6,574 nt of DNA from Halieaceae bacterium. Its GTDB lineage: Bacteria > Pseudomonadota > Gammaproteobacteria > Pseudomonadales > Halieaceae. The notes under the pieces were generated by a model that saw only the letters and a program-made list of their open reading frames with translations, was not told the origin of the DNA and made no database searches. The position numbers and the translations under genes are program-made. Location of the stretch: NCBI GenBank assembly GCA_003523185.1, contig DPGN01000039.1:52158-58731 (forward strand). Reading direction: 5' to 3'. Below, piece by piece: positions 1 through 6,106 of this stretch. The stretch's first letter is position 1, and the number at the start of each line of letters is the position of its first letter.

Positions 1-1209
1 ACAGCAAATGAGGATCACAGCCTCAACGTTCCAAACACACCTATCATTCCCTATATCGAGGGCGATGGGATTGGTATTGATATCAGTCCAGTGATGATCA
101 AGGTTGTCGATGCGGCGGTTGAAAAGGCCTACGGTGGTGAGAAAAAAATTGCTTGGATGGAGATTTATACCGGCGAGAAAGCGGCAGAGTTGTATGAGGG
201 TGATTGGTTTCCTCAGGAAACGCTGGACGCAATCAAATCATACCTCGTGGCCATTAAAGGGCCTCTGACGACCCCTGTTGGTGGCGGTTTTCGCTCGTTG
301 AACGTAGCGCTGCGCCAAGAGTTAGATCTTTACACCTGCCTGCGACCCGTCCGATGGTTCGAAGGCGTGCCCTCACCACTGAAAAGTCCCGGTGACACTA
401 ACATGGTGATCTTCCGCGAGAACTCCGAGGACATTTACGCGGGTATCGAGTATCAAGCAGATAGTGATGAGGCCAAGAAAGTCGTCGATTTCCTCATCAA
501 TGAAATGGGCGCCACCAAAATTCGATTCCCACAAAACGTAGGTATTGGTATCAAGCCCGTATCAGCTGAGGGCACCAAGCGGCTTGTCAGAAAGTCGATC
601 CAGTACGCTATCGATCAAGACCTGCCTTCGGTCACCCTGGTTCACAAAGGCAATATCATGAAGTTCACGGAAGGTTCATTCCGTGATTGGGGTTACGAAC
701 TTGCCATGGAGGAGTTTGGCGGTGAACTGCTGGACGGTGGCCCTTGGGTGAAGATCACTAACCCGAATACAGGTAACGACATCATCATCAAAGATGTGAT
801 TGCCGATGCCATGTTGCAGCAGGTGCTGCTGCGTCCACGTGAGTATAGCGTGATCGCAACGCTTAACCTGAACGGTGATTACCTGTCAGATGCACTGGCA
901 GCTCAAGTGGGCGGTATCGGTATTGCGCCGGGAGCGAACTTGTCAGATGACATTGCGCTGTTTGAGGCAACTCACGGTACAGCGCCCAAATACACAGGTC
1001 AGGACAAAGTTAACCCAGGTTCACTCATCCTCTCCGCGGAGATGATGTTGCGTCACCTAGGCTGGAATGAGGCAGCTGACCTGGTCATTGACGGTATGAA
1101 CGGAGCGATTCAGGCGAAAACCGTTACCTATGACTTCGCGCGCTTGACCGACAATGCGACTGAAGTTTCGTGCTCAGCCTTCGGTGATGCCATCATCGAC
1201 CACATGTAG
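1..1209 (+). CDS. icd: NADP-dependent isocitrate dehydrogenase, 5'-truncated by window edge
   Basis: Oxidative decarboxylation of isocitrate to 2-oxoglutarate with NADP+, a cytosolic TCA cycle step. The reading frame is open from base 1, so the start codon lies outside; the ATGs at 91/94 are internal. The first visible residue matches about residue 15 of the 416-residue E. coli enzyme, so roughly 14 residues are missing and 402 are seen. Visible motifs: IPYIEGDGIG near the N-terminus; GGGFRSLNVALRQ, whose Ser (bases 295-297) equals E. coli Ser113, the substrate-binding serine phosphorylated by AceK; IFRENSEDIYAGIE; LVHKGNIMKFTEG; LNGDYLSDALAAQVGG with metal-ligand aspartates; HGTAPKY, whose Lys-Tyr pair, with the Tyr and Arg of TYDFARL, are the NADP-specificity residues (E. 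coli 344, 345, 391, 395). The homodimeric E. coli-type family is clear. AceK control is inferred only from the conserved serine. A strong terminator follows the stop by 21 bp, so icd ends its own transcript. Confidence 0.97.
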   Translation, partial: TANEDHSLNVPNTPIIPYIEGDGIGIDISPVMIKVVDAAVEKAYGGEKKIAWMEIYTGEKAAELYEGDWFPQETLDAIKSYLVAIKGPLTTPVGGGFRSLNVALRQELDLYTCLRPVRWFEGVPSPLKSPGDTNMVIFRENSEDIYAGIEYQADSDEAKKVVDFLINEMGATKIRFPQNVGIGIKPVSAEGTKRLVRKSIQYAIDQDLPSVTLVHKGNIMKFTEGSFRDWGYELAMEEFGGELLDGGPWVKITNPNTGNDIIIKDVIADAMLQQVLLRPREYSVIATLNLNGDYLSDALAAQVGGIGIAPGANLSDDIALFEATHGTAPKYTGQDKVNPGSLILSAEMMLRHLGWNEAADLVIDGMNGAIQAKTVTYDFARLTDNATEVSCSAFGDAIIDHM

Positions 1210-1226
1210 ACGAATGGCTCCATGAG

Positions 1227-1255
1227 AAAAAGCCCGCGGACGCGGGCTTTTTTTT
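1227..1255 (+). terminator. Rho-independent terminator of icd
   Basis: Perfect inverted repeat AGCCCGCG (1231-1238) / CGCGGGCT (1241-1248) around GA. In RNA it would fold as a 7-bp GC-rich stem with a four-base loop. Eight T's follow (1248-1255) and an A-tract precedes (1227-1231), so the A/T flanks extend the stem and it could also stop transcription from the other side. It lies 21 bp after the icd stop and separates icd from clpS-clpA. Confidence 0.93.
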
Positions 1256-1317
1256 GCGAAATCAAAAAATCCTGCCGACTAGGTAACGACCAGAAGTCCT
1301 TCGCGTGCGTACTGGAC

Positions 1318-1323
1318 TATACT
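1318..1323 (+). promoter_or_regulatory. Possible -10 element of the clpS-clpA promoter
   Basis: TATACT (5 of 6 matches to TATAAT) lies 27 bp before the clpS start, in the only gap after the icd terminator where an operon promoter could sit. No convincing -35 hexamer is seen 16-18 bp upstream, so an activator or a weak promoter would have to be assumed. A small palindrome, GTAAC (1327-1331) and GTTAC (1335-1339), sits about where transcription would begin. Confidence 0.35.
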
Positions 1324-1350
1324 GGGGTAACGCTGTTACACATAGAGACG

Positions 1351-1731
1351 ATGACGCACCAATACACACATTTCGATATCCAGCTCATGGCGGCAAAGCC
1401 TGGCAAAGGTGAGGAAGAGGGCGACTTAGCTCTAGCGCCCGCTAAGCCGAAGTTGAAGCGACCACCTTTATACAAGGTCGTGTTGCTGAACGATGACTAC
1501 ACGCCTATGGAGTTTGTTGTCGAGGTACTAGAGCATTTTTTCTCGATGAACAGAGAAAAAGCGACGCAAGTGATGTTGGCGGTGCATACGCAAGGCAAAG
1601 GCGTTTGCGGTATCTATACGCGAGATGTGGCAGAGACAAAAGCCGAGTTGGTGAATCAGGCAGCGCGTGATAACGGGCATCCGCTATTGTGTGAAGTTGA
1701 GCCGTCGCAAGACGGAGAGGACGACGAGTGA
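1351..1731 (+). CDS. clpS: ATP-dependent Clp protease adaptor ClpS
   Basis: N-recognin of the bacterial N-degron pathway. It binds proteins starting with Leu, Phe, Tyr or Trp and hands them to the ClpA N-domain. The protein has 126 residues (E. coli ClpS has 106). After a variable, charged N-terminal tail of about 37 residues comes the core PPLYKVVLLNDDYTPMEFV. N47, D48 and M53 correspond to E. coli N34, D35 and M40 of the N-degron pocket; H79 in MLAVHTQGKG corresponds to H66. The core ends in AETKAELVNQAA and HPLLCEVEP, followed by an acidic tail QDGEDDE. The ATG at 1351 was chosen because a frame-open start at 1222 would place the 5' end inside the icd terminator. It has only a weak AGAG upstream (1344-1347). 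ATG 1387, giving 114 residues, is the alternative. clpA follows after 12 bp in one operon. Confidence 0.94.
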   Translation: MTHQYTHFDIQLMAAKPGKGEEEGDLALAPAKPKLKRPPLYKVVLLNDDYTPMEFVVEVLEHFFSMNREKATQVMLAVHTQGKGVCGIYTRDVAETKAELVNQAARDNGHPLLCEVEPSQDGEDDE

Positions 1732-1735
1732 GGAG
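1731..1735 (+). promoter_or_regulatory. Shine-Dalgarno site of clpA overlapping the clpS stop
   Basis: AGGAG lies 8 nt before the GTG at 1744, and its first A is the last base of the clpS TGA stop. This fixes the GTG as the clpA start and suggests that ribosomes finishing clpS may help initiation on clpA (translational coupling is inferred). Confidence 0.85.
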
Positions 1736-1743
1736 AGTAGTCA

Positions 1744-4026
1744 GTGCTAAGTAAAGATCTGGAACGGGCCCTGAATGAGTCGTTTAAACAGGCGCGAGCG
1801 CAGCGGCACGAGTTCATTACTGTAGAGCACCTTCTACTAGCCTTGCTTGATGACAGCGCAGCACAGCACGTTTTAAAGGCCTGCAGCGCCAATATCGAAA
1901 CACTGCGCGGTGATCTGACCGAATTTATTGATGCCACGACGCCACTCGTGTCTGGCGAATCAGAAGTTGATACACAGCCGACTTTGGGCTTCCAGCGCGT
2001 TTTGCAGCGCGCAGTATTCCACGTACAGAGCTCGGGCAAAGCCGAGGTCACCGGTGCAAATGTACTGGTCGCCATCTTCTCGGAGCAGGAAAGCCAGGCG
2101 GTTTACTTCCTTAAGACGCAAGACATATCGCGCCTCGATGTGGTCAATTTTATCACCCATGGGGTGAGCAAATCGGATGACGATGAAGAGCACGACGGCG
2201 ACGACTTGTCAGCCAGCGCTGATACAGGCGACGCTGAAGGAGAGGAGGAGAGCCCTCTCGCTAAATACGCGACAAACCTCAATGAGGAGGCGGCGCAAGG
2301 TCAAATTGATCCCCTAATTGGTCGGCTTGATGAGGTCGAGCGAGTCGCTCAGATTCTGGCGCGACGTCGCAAAAACAATCCACTGCTGGTCGGTGAGTCC
2401 GGTGTCGGTAAGACGGCTATCGCCGAGGGGTTGGCGAAATTGATTGTGGACGGGCAGGTCCCCGACACGCTTAAGGCGGCAGAGGTGTTCTCGCTTGATT
2501 TAGGGGCTTTGTTAGCTGGAACCAAATACCGCGGCGATTTCGAGAAGCGCTTTAAAGGCGTTTTAGCCGATCTTAAACGACGCGAAGGCTCAATCCTGTT
2601 TATCGACGAAATCCATACCATCATAGGTGCAGGTGCGGCTTCCGGGGGCGTGATGGATGCGAGTAACTTGCTCAAGCCTCTTCTTAGCTCAGGCAAACTC
2701 CGGTGCATCGGTTCTACAACTTACGCCGAATATCGGGGAATTTTCGATAAGGACAAGGCGCTCAGCCGTCGTTTCCAGAAAGTCGATGTCCTAGAGCCGT
2801 CTGTTGAGGATGCCTACAAGATTCTGAAAGGGTTGAAGTCGCGTTTTGAGGAGCACCATGGCTTGCGGTACACCGACAAAGCGTTGCGAACGGCGACCGA
2901 GATGGCCGCGCGCTTCATTACAGATCGCTTTCTTCCAGACAAGGCTATCGATGTGATTGACGAAGCCGGAGCCTACCAACAGCTGCAACCTGTGAGTAAG
3001 CGCAAAAAAGTCGTTGGTCCAAGCGATATCGAGGCGGTCATTGCGAAGATAGCCCGAATCCCGCCAAAGACTGTCACCAGCGACGACAAGGAACTACTTG
3101 AAAAACTCGAGAGCAATTTGTCGCTCGTTGTCTTTGGTCAGAACAAAGCGGTCAGCCAACTGGTAAGTGCCATTAAGTTAGCACGGGCAGGTCTCAGGTC
3201 AGGTGACAAGCCAATTGGTAGTTTCTTGCTCGCCGGGCCGACGGGTGTAGGTAAAACCGAGGTGACGAAACAACTGGCGATGCAACTCGGGCTCGAATTA
3301 CTTCGGTTTGACATGTCCGAGTACATGGAGCGGCATACCGTATCGCGTCTTATTGGCGCGCCTCCAGGCTATGTTGGCTATGATCAGGGGGGGTTGCTGA
3401 CCGATGCGGTAACAAAACACCCTCACTCGGTGGTCTTGCTCGATGAAATTGAGAAGGCGCACCCCGAGGTCTTTAATCTTTTGCTGCAGGTGATGGATCA
3501 CGGCACACTCACTGATAACAACGGTCGCAAGGCCGATTTCCGCAATGTCATCGTTGTCATGACCACGAACGCCGGTGCCGAGAGTATCTCTAAGCGCTCT
3601 ATTGGATTCTCTGTTCAGGATAACAGTACCGATGCTATGGAAGCCATCAACAAGCTGTTTACCCCTGAATTCCGAAACCGTTTGGATGCAGTGGTCCCGT
3701 TTGAGCCGCTGAGTCAAGAGGTTATCTTGACCGTGGTTGATAAATTCCTCACTGCGCTGCAGACCCAACTTGATGAAAAACAGGTTCAGCTGCACGTCGA
3801 TGACGCAGCGTGCGAATGGCTTGTCGAAGAGGGTTACGACCCCAACATGGGTGCTCGCCCCATGGAACGTGTCATTCAGGAGCACATTAAAAAGCCGCTT
3901 GCCGATATGGTTTTGTTTGGTGCACTTAGTAAGGGTGGTATCGCTAAGGTCACGGTAGATGCCAAAGGTGAAGGTCTCAGCGTTGAAGCGGTAACAGAGA
4001 AGGCTGAAGAGGCCGTACCCGCCTAA
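1744..4026 (+). CDS. clpA: ATP-dependent Clp protease ATP-binding subunit ClpA
   Basis: Hexameric AAA+ unfoldase that threads substrates, including ClpS-delivered N-degron proteins, into ClpP. It has 760 residues against 758 in E. coli, starting at a GTG with a good ribosome site. Domains: Clp N-domain about 1-142 (ClpS docking, HEFITVEHLLLALL); a very acidic linker at 145-169; AAA+ D1 with Walker A GESGVGKT (217-224), pore loop KYRG (261-264) and Walker B ILFIDE ending D288-E289; D2 with Walker A GPTGVGKT (498-505), pore loop GYVG (542-545), Walker B VVLLDE (D567-E568) and arginine-finger region FTPEFRNRLD (639-648). The ClpP-docking loop reads IGF (620-622), where E. coli ClpA has IGL and ClpX has IGF, so a ClpP partner is expected although clpP is not in the window. 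The C-terminal D2 small domain carries NMGARPMERVIQ. All catalytic motifs are intact. Confidence 0.98.
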   Translation: MLSKDLERALNESFKQARAQRHEFITVEHLLLALLDDSAAQHVLKACSANIETLRGDLTEFIDATTPLVSGESEVDTQPTLGFQRVLQRAVFHVQSSGKAEVTGANVLVAIFSEQESQAVYFLKTQDISRLDVVNFITHGVSKSDDDEEHDGDDLSASADTGDAEGEEESPLAKYATNLNEEAAQGQIDPLIGRLDEVERVAQILARRRKNNPLLVGESGVGKTAIAEGLAKLIVDGQVPDTLKAAEVFSLDLGALLAGTKYRGDFEKRFKGVLADLKRREGSILFIDEIHTIIGAGAASGGVMDASNLLKPLLSSGKLRCIGSTTYAEYRGIFDKDKALSRRFQKVDVLEPSVEDAYKILKGLKSRFEEHHGLRYTDKALRTATEMAARFITDRFLPDKAIDVIDEAGAYQQLQPVSKRKKVVGPSDIEAVIAKIARIPPKTVTSDDKELLEKLESNLSLVVFGQNKAVSQLVSAIKLARAGLRSGDKPIGSFLLAGPTGVGKTEVTKQLAMQLGLELLRFDMSEYMERHTVSRLIGAPPGYVGYDQGGLLTDAVTKHPHSVVLLDEIEKAHPEVFNLLLQVMDHGTLTDNNGRKADFRNVIVVMTTNAGAESISKRSIGFSVQDNSTDAMEAINKLFTPEFRNRLDAVVPFEPLSQEVILTVVDKFLTALQTQLDEKQVQLHVDDAACEWLVEEGYDPNMGARPMERVIQEHIKKPLADMVLFGALSKGGIAKVTVDAKGEGLSVEAVTEKAEEAVPA

Positions 4027-4063
4027 GCAACACCTTTTGCGAACACATCCCTATTTTCCTAAA

Positions 4064-4086
4064 GCGCACTTTCCTATAGAGTGCGC
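4064..4086 (+). repeat. Inverted repeat between clpA and infA
   Basis: GCGCACT (4064-4070) and AGTGCGC (4080-4086) form a perfect 7-bp stem with a 9-nt loop, extendable by one U-G pair. No T-run follows directly, so it is a poor intrinsic terminator for clpA. It overlaps the candidate infA promoter and could be part of its control or only chance. Confidence 0.5.
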
Positions 4087-4090
4087 GCCA
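4075..4090 (+). promoter_or_regulatory. Candidate infA promoter: -10 with GC-rich discriminator
   Basis: TATAGA (4075-4080) is followed immediately by GTGCGCGCC, a GC-rich discriminator of the kind found at stringently controlled tRNA, rRNA and translation-factor promoters. The -35 region is AT-rich (TATTTT at 4052-4057, 17-bp spacing) but not consensus. A start near 4087 would give an infA leader of about 30 nt. Growth-rate or ppGpp control is inferred only from the discriminator. Confidence 0.45.
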
Positions 4091-4115
4091 TTCGTTTATT
4101 TACTAGGTAGGTTTA

Positions 4116-4334
4116 ATGGCTAAAGAAGATCAGATCGAAATGGAAGGGGAGATCATCGATACGCTCCCTAACACCACCTTCCGTGTGCGGTTGGAAAACG
4201 GACACGTTGTAACAGCTCACATTTCAGGAAAGATGCGCAAAAACTACATTCGTATTCTGACCGGTGACAAGGTCCGCGTTGAGGTGACTCCATACGATTT
4301 GACCAAGGGCAGGATTACCTACCGCGAGCGTTAA
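4116..4334 (+). CDS. infA: Translation initiation factor IF-1
   Basis: Binds the A site of the 30S subunit during initiation and works with IF-2 and IF-3. It has 72 residues, the same length as the E. coli protein. It is a single S1/OB-fold domain carrying the hallmark stretches MAKEDQIEMEG, TLPNTTFRV, LENGHVVTAHISGKMRKNY, IRILTGDKVRVE and TPYDLTKGRI. The ATG is preceded by overlapping AGG motifs (4105-4107 and 4109-4111). It lies 89 bp after clpA and probably has its own promoter. Its TAA stop overlaps the stop of the convergent bpt gene in the palindrome TTAA (4331-4334), so any transcript end must lie inside bpt. Confidence 0.98.
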   Translation: MAKEDQIEMEGEIIDTLPNTTFRVRLENGHVVTAHISGKMRKNYIRILTGDKVRVEVTPYDLTKGRITYRER

Positions 4335-5104
4335 TCGCGTACTTCCTCTGATACGTTCACAACTGGAATAGTCGACAGACCACTTGTGGACGAATCTCCA
4401 TCGCCATGCCATCGACCATTGGATAACATCTCCAGCGGCTTGAAGCGCGTCTTGTAGCTCATCTTCCTGCACCCATCGATCCAATAACCGAGGTACACAT
4501 AGGGTAGGCCTATTTTTTTTGCGTGCGATATTTGCAGTAAGACCGCGAACGTTCCTAAGCTGCGCTTATCGAGGTCTGGGTCGTAAAAGGTATAGATTGC
4601 AGCCAAGCCATCGAGCATCTGGTCAGAGACAGCCACGCAGACTAGTCGGTCTTTCTCGTAGAGTCTGAAATACTGGGTGTTTCTTAAGCTATTGTTTAAG
4701 AATGATTCGTACTGCTCTCTATCCGGCGGAAACATGTCTCCGTCGGCATGCTTTTCCATGATGTATCGCTCGTAGAGCTCAAACGCTTCATCATCGATGA
4801 CCGAATCTGTAATTTTTAGCCGCAAGTCCGCGTTGGCATTGATTACCCGTCTTTGACTGCGTGACGGCACAAAGTCATTGGCAACCACTCGCGCCGCGGT
4901 ACAGGCATTACAACTATGGCAATGTGGTCGGTAGATATGATCTCCACTGCGCCTAAACCCCATCAACGACAACTCGGTGTACAGCTCAGGTGTGATCTTT
5001 TGTCGGGGATCGACGAACAGCGTCGTTGCTTCCTTTTCAGGGAGATACGAACAACGGTGCGGAAACGTTGTGAAGACCTTTATTTCTCTTAGATTTGCTG
5101 TCAC
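4331..5104 (-). CDS. bpt: Aspartate/glutamate leucyltransferase (bacterial ATE1-like, Bpt)
   Basis: Transfers leucine from Leu-tRNA to proteins with N-terminal Asp or Glu, making a primary N-degron for ClpS-ClpAP. The family is homologous to eukaryotic arginyltransferase ATE1, and many databases name it ate; leucyl specificity was shown for Vibrio vulnificus Bpt. It has 257 residues. Motifs in order: CSYLPEKEATTLFVDP (18-33), GFRRSGDHIYRPHC (49-62), the cysteine cluster HCHSCNAC (61-68; C62, C65, C68), HADGDMFPP (119-127), TFYDPD (172-177), RSLG (181-184), YLGYWI (204-209) and CRKMSYKTRFKPLE (212-225). The GTG start matches the N-terminus of the Pseudomonas protein as I remember it (CSYLP at the same distance); no strong ribosome site is seen, only a distant purine run. 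The C-terminus runs about 20 residues past the usual end, with a Ser/Asp/Gly-rich tail reaching the infA stop. The N-terminal cysteines may bind a metal or Fe-S cluster, as reported for ATE1. Confidence 0.95.
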   Translation of the reverse strand: MTANLREIKVFTTFPHRCSYLPEKEATTLFVDPRQKITPELYTELSLMGFRRSGDHIYRPHCHSCNACTAARVVANDFVPSRSQRRVINANADLRLKITDSVIDDEAFELYERYIMEKHADGDMFPPDREQYESFLNNSLRNTQYFRLYEKDRLVCVAVSDQMLDGLAAIYTFYDPDLDKRSLGTFAVLLQISHAKKIGLPYVYLGYWIDGCRKMSYKTRFKPLEMLSNGRWHGDGDSSTSGLSTIPVVNVSEEVRD

Positions 5105-5141
5105 CTCGAGCTATTTCCCCCAATTGGAACGCAGATACTCG

Positions 5142-5162
5142 CCTTTGATCTATGATCAAAGG
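5142..5162. repeat. Perfect 9-bp palindrome with 3-bp centre upstream of bpt
   Basis: CCTTTGATC (5142-5150), TAT, then GATCAAAGG (5154-5162). It lies 37 bp upstream of the bpt start and about 200 bp before the membrane protein gene. No T-run follows on either strand, so it is not a typical terminator. Its position over the candidate bpt -10 element fits an operator for a dimeric repressor. It contains TTGAT and ATCAA half-sites, but 5 bp apart rather than the 4 bp of FNR/Anr boxes. Confidence 0.65.
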
Positions 5163-5183
5163 TGCCATGGATTAGAGTGTAAA
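5155..5183 (-). promoter_or_regulatory. Candidate bpt promoter
   Basis: On the minus strand TTTACA (5183-5178) and TTTGAT (5160-5155) are spaced by exactly 17 bp, with 5/6 and 4/6 matches to the sigma-70 consensus. Transcription would start near 5148, giving a leader of about 44 nt before the GTG. The -10 falls inside the 5142-5162 palindrome. Confidence 0.4.
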
Positions 5184-5366
5184 GCGTGCAGCAGTGATCG
5201 CCAATGCGGATTCCTGTCGTCATCGCGTGAGGTCATGACCATTCGAATCTGTTAACCTGCGACGAGCCCATTAATTGATGTTTGGGGCGAGAAATCAGAC
5301 TAATCACGAGTTGTGGCGAATCTATTAGAACCTGCTTCGTTCGTTTTATTCAGAGTGACATCCGGC
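5184..5366. other. Intergenic region between bpt and the membrane protein gene
   Basis: I see no convincing gene, tRNA or terminator here. TTGATG (5275-5280) and ACTAAT (5299-5304), 18 bp apart, are a weak candidate promoter for the gene that follows. The last part (5313-5366) is in frame with that gene and would be coding if the GTG at 5313 were the start. Confidence 0.4.
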
Positions 5367-6005
5367 ATGACCAACATCTATTTTCGTATCTATGCAATCT
5401 TATCGCTCTCTCTCATTTTACTGGCGGCTTTCGTCGTTTACTTAGGTCCTACTGAAGCCAAGTCTTTGCTGGGCGAGACAGGTCCAATCGAACGTGCTTC
5501 TGCGCTGGGCTATTTTTTGTGCGTGGGCTATATGCTTCTAGCGGGCGGCAGAGATTTTGCGAAGCGACGTGCTTATATTATTGTTCTGGTTACTCTTTTT
5601 GGCTGTCGAGAACTCGATTTCGATAAGCGATTTACCACGATGGGTATCCTTAGGTCTCGGTTTTACATGAGTTCTGAGGTGCCGCTCTTAGAAAAATTGG
5701 TCGGTCTGATCGTTATCGCACTTCTTCTGTGGGCAGTGATAAACATCGTAAAGAATCACCTCACATCAACACTCGCGAACTTATCAAAATTGAATGAACG
5801 CGCTGTGGGTGTGCTTATGATCTTCGTACTATTGGCCGTCTCGAAAAGTATCGACGGATTAGCACGAAAACTTAAACCGTTGGGTGTTGAGACGAGCCAA
5901 CAGGTCTCATTTTTAGCGAGTTCAGTCGAAGAAGTGATGGAGCTAGGCGTTCCCATCCTGATGATTGCAGTGTTCCACTCGTGGCGCAGGAGCCGCACGG
6001 GGTAA
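5367..6005 (+). CDS. Uncharacterised membrane protein with about six transmembrane segments
   Basis: I do not recognise the family. From the ATG at 5367 it has 212 residues. A GTG at 5313 would add 18, but it has almost no ribosome site, whereas GAGTGA lies 8 nt before the ATG. Hydrophobic segments, judged by eye: 8-26, 45-60, 69-81, 111-127, 146-160 and 187-204. Charged residues stand out beside or within them: GPIERAS (39-45), CRELDFDKRFT (80-90), D163 after segment five, and SSVEEVMELG (185-194) entering the last. Such placed acidic groups in a membrane protein suggest a conserved functional or metal/proton site rather than a passive anchor; this is inference. The C-terminus is basic (HSWRRSR), probably cytoplasmic. 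It sits between the divergent bpt and the convergent aat, so it is transcribed alone and ends in its own terminator. No signal for secretion, enzyme motif or known transporter motif is seen. A link to N-degron proteolysis rests on position only. Confidence 0.82.
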   Translation: MTNIYFRIYAILSLSLILLAAFVVYLGPTEAKSLLGETGPIERASALGYFLCVGYMLLAGGRDFAKRRAYIIVLVTLFGCRELDFDKRFTTMGILRSRFYMSSEVPLLEKLVGLIVIALLLWAVINIVKNHLTSTLANLSKLNERAVGVLMIFVLLAVSKSIDGLARKLKPLGVETSQQVSFLASSVEEVMELGVPILMIAVFHSWRRSRTG

Positions 6006-6023
6006 ACCTCACAAGGGGTTTTT
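6004..6023 (+). terminator. Probable intrinsic terminator of the membrane protein gene
   Basis: AAACCTC (from 6004) pairs with GGGGTTT (6015-6021) as a 7-bp stem with one U-G pair and the loop ACAA, followed by T's to 6023. The stem starts inside the TAA stop codon. The T-run is short (five, partly paired), so strength is moderate. Confidence 0.6.
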
Positions 6024-6051
6024 AAACGTGATCTTCGTCAATGATCTCGTG

Positions 6052-6067
6052 AATGACTGGCGTCATT
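6052..6067. repeat. Short inverted repeat between the converging genes
   Basis: AATGAC (6052-6057) and GTCATT (6062-6067) around TGGC form a 6-bp stem, downstream of the aat stop on the minus strand. No T-run follows on that strand, so it is at best a weak end structure for the aat transcript. The rest of 6024-6106 shows nothing else. Confidence 0.35.
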
Positions 6068-6106
6068 TCCAACTTCTTGCTCACCTAGCAATTCAACACT
6101 GGCTGG

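Noticed and set aside
1222..1350. An earlier start for clpS at 1222, giving 169 residues
   Set aside because: The extra 43 residues would be encoded across the icd terminator hairpin and T-run and have no likeness to ClpS; the family start fits 1351.
1656..2075. A 139-codon minus-strand frame across the clpS-clpA junction
   Set aside because: Low-complexity Ser/Arg-rich product opposite two well-supported genes; a shadow of their codon pattern.
3298..3885. A 195-codon open frame on the minus strand inside clpA
   Set aside because: It lies entirely opposite the conserved D2 region of clpA, has no ribosome site or recognisable domain, and is explained as an antisense shadow.
5145..5159. FNR/Anr box (TTGAT and ATCAA half-sites) upstream of bpt
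   Set aside because: The half-sites are 5 bp apart, not the required 4, which changes the helical phase. The whole is better described as a longer palindrome of unknown binder.
4977..5255. A 92-codon plus-strand frame across the bpt 5' end
   Set aside because: Its first half mirrors bpt coding sequence and the rest crosses the promoter region; composition and sequence do not look protein-like.
5313..5366. GTG at 5313 as the start of the membrane protein gene
   Set aside because: Only GAG two bases upstream as a ribosome site and a non-family-like extension; ATG 5367 has GAGTGA at good spacing. It cannot be excluded.
6052..6067. Terminator for aat
   Set aside because: The stem is only 6 bp and no T-run follows on the minus strand, so it is listed as a short inverted repeat only.
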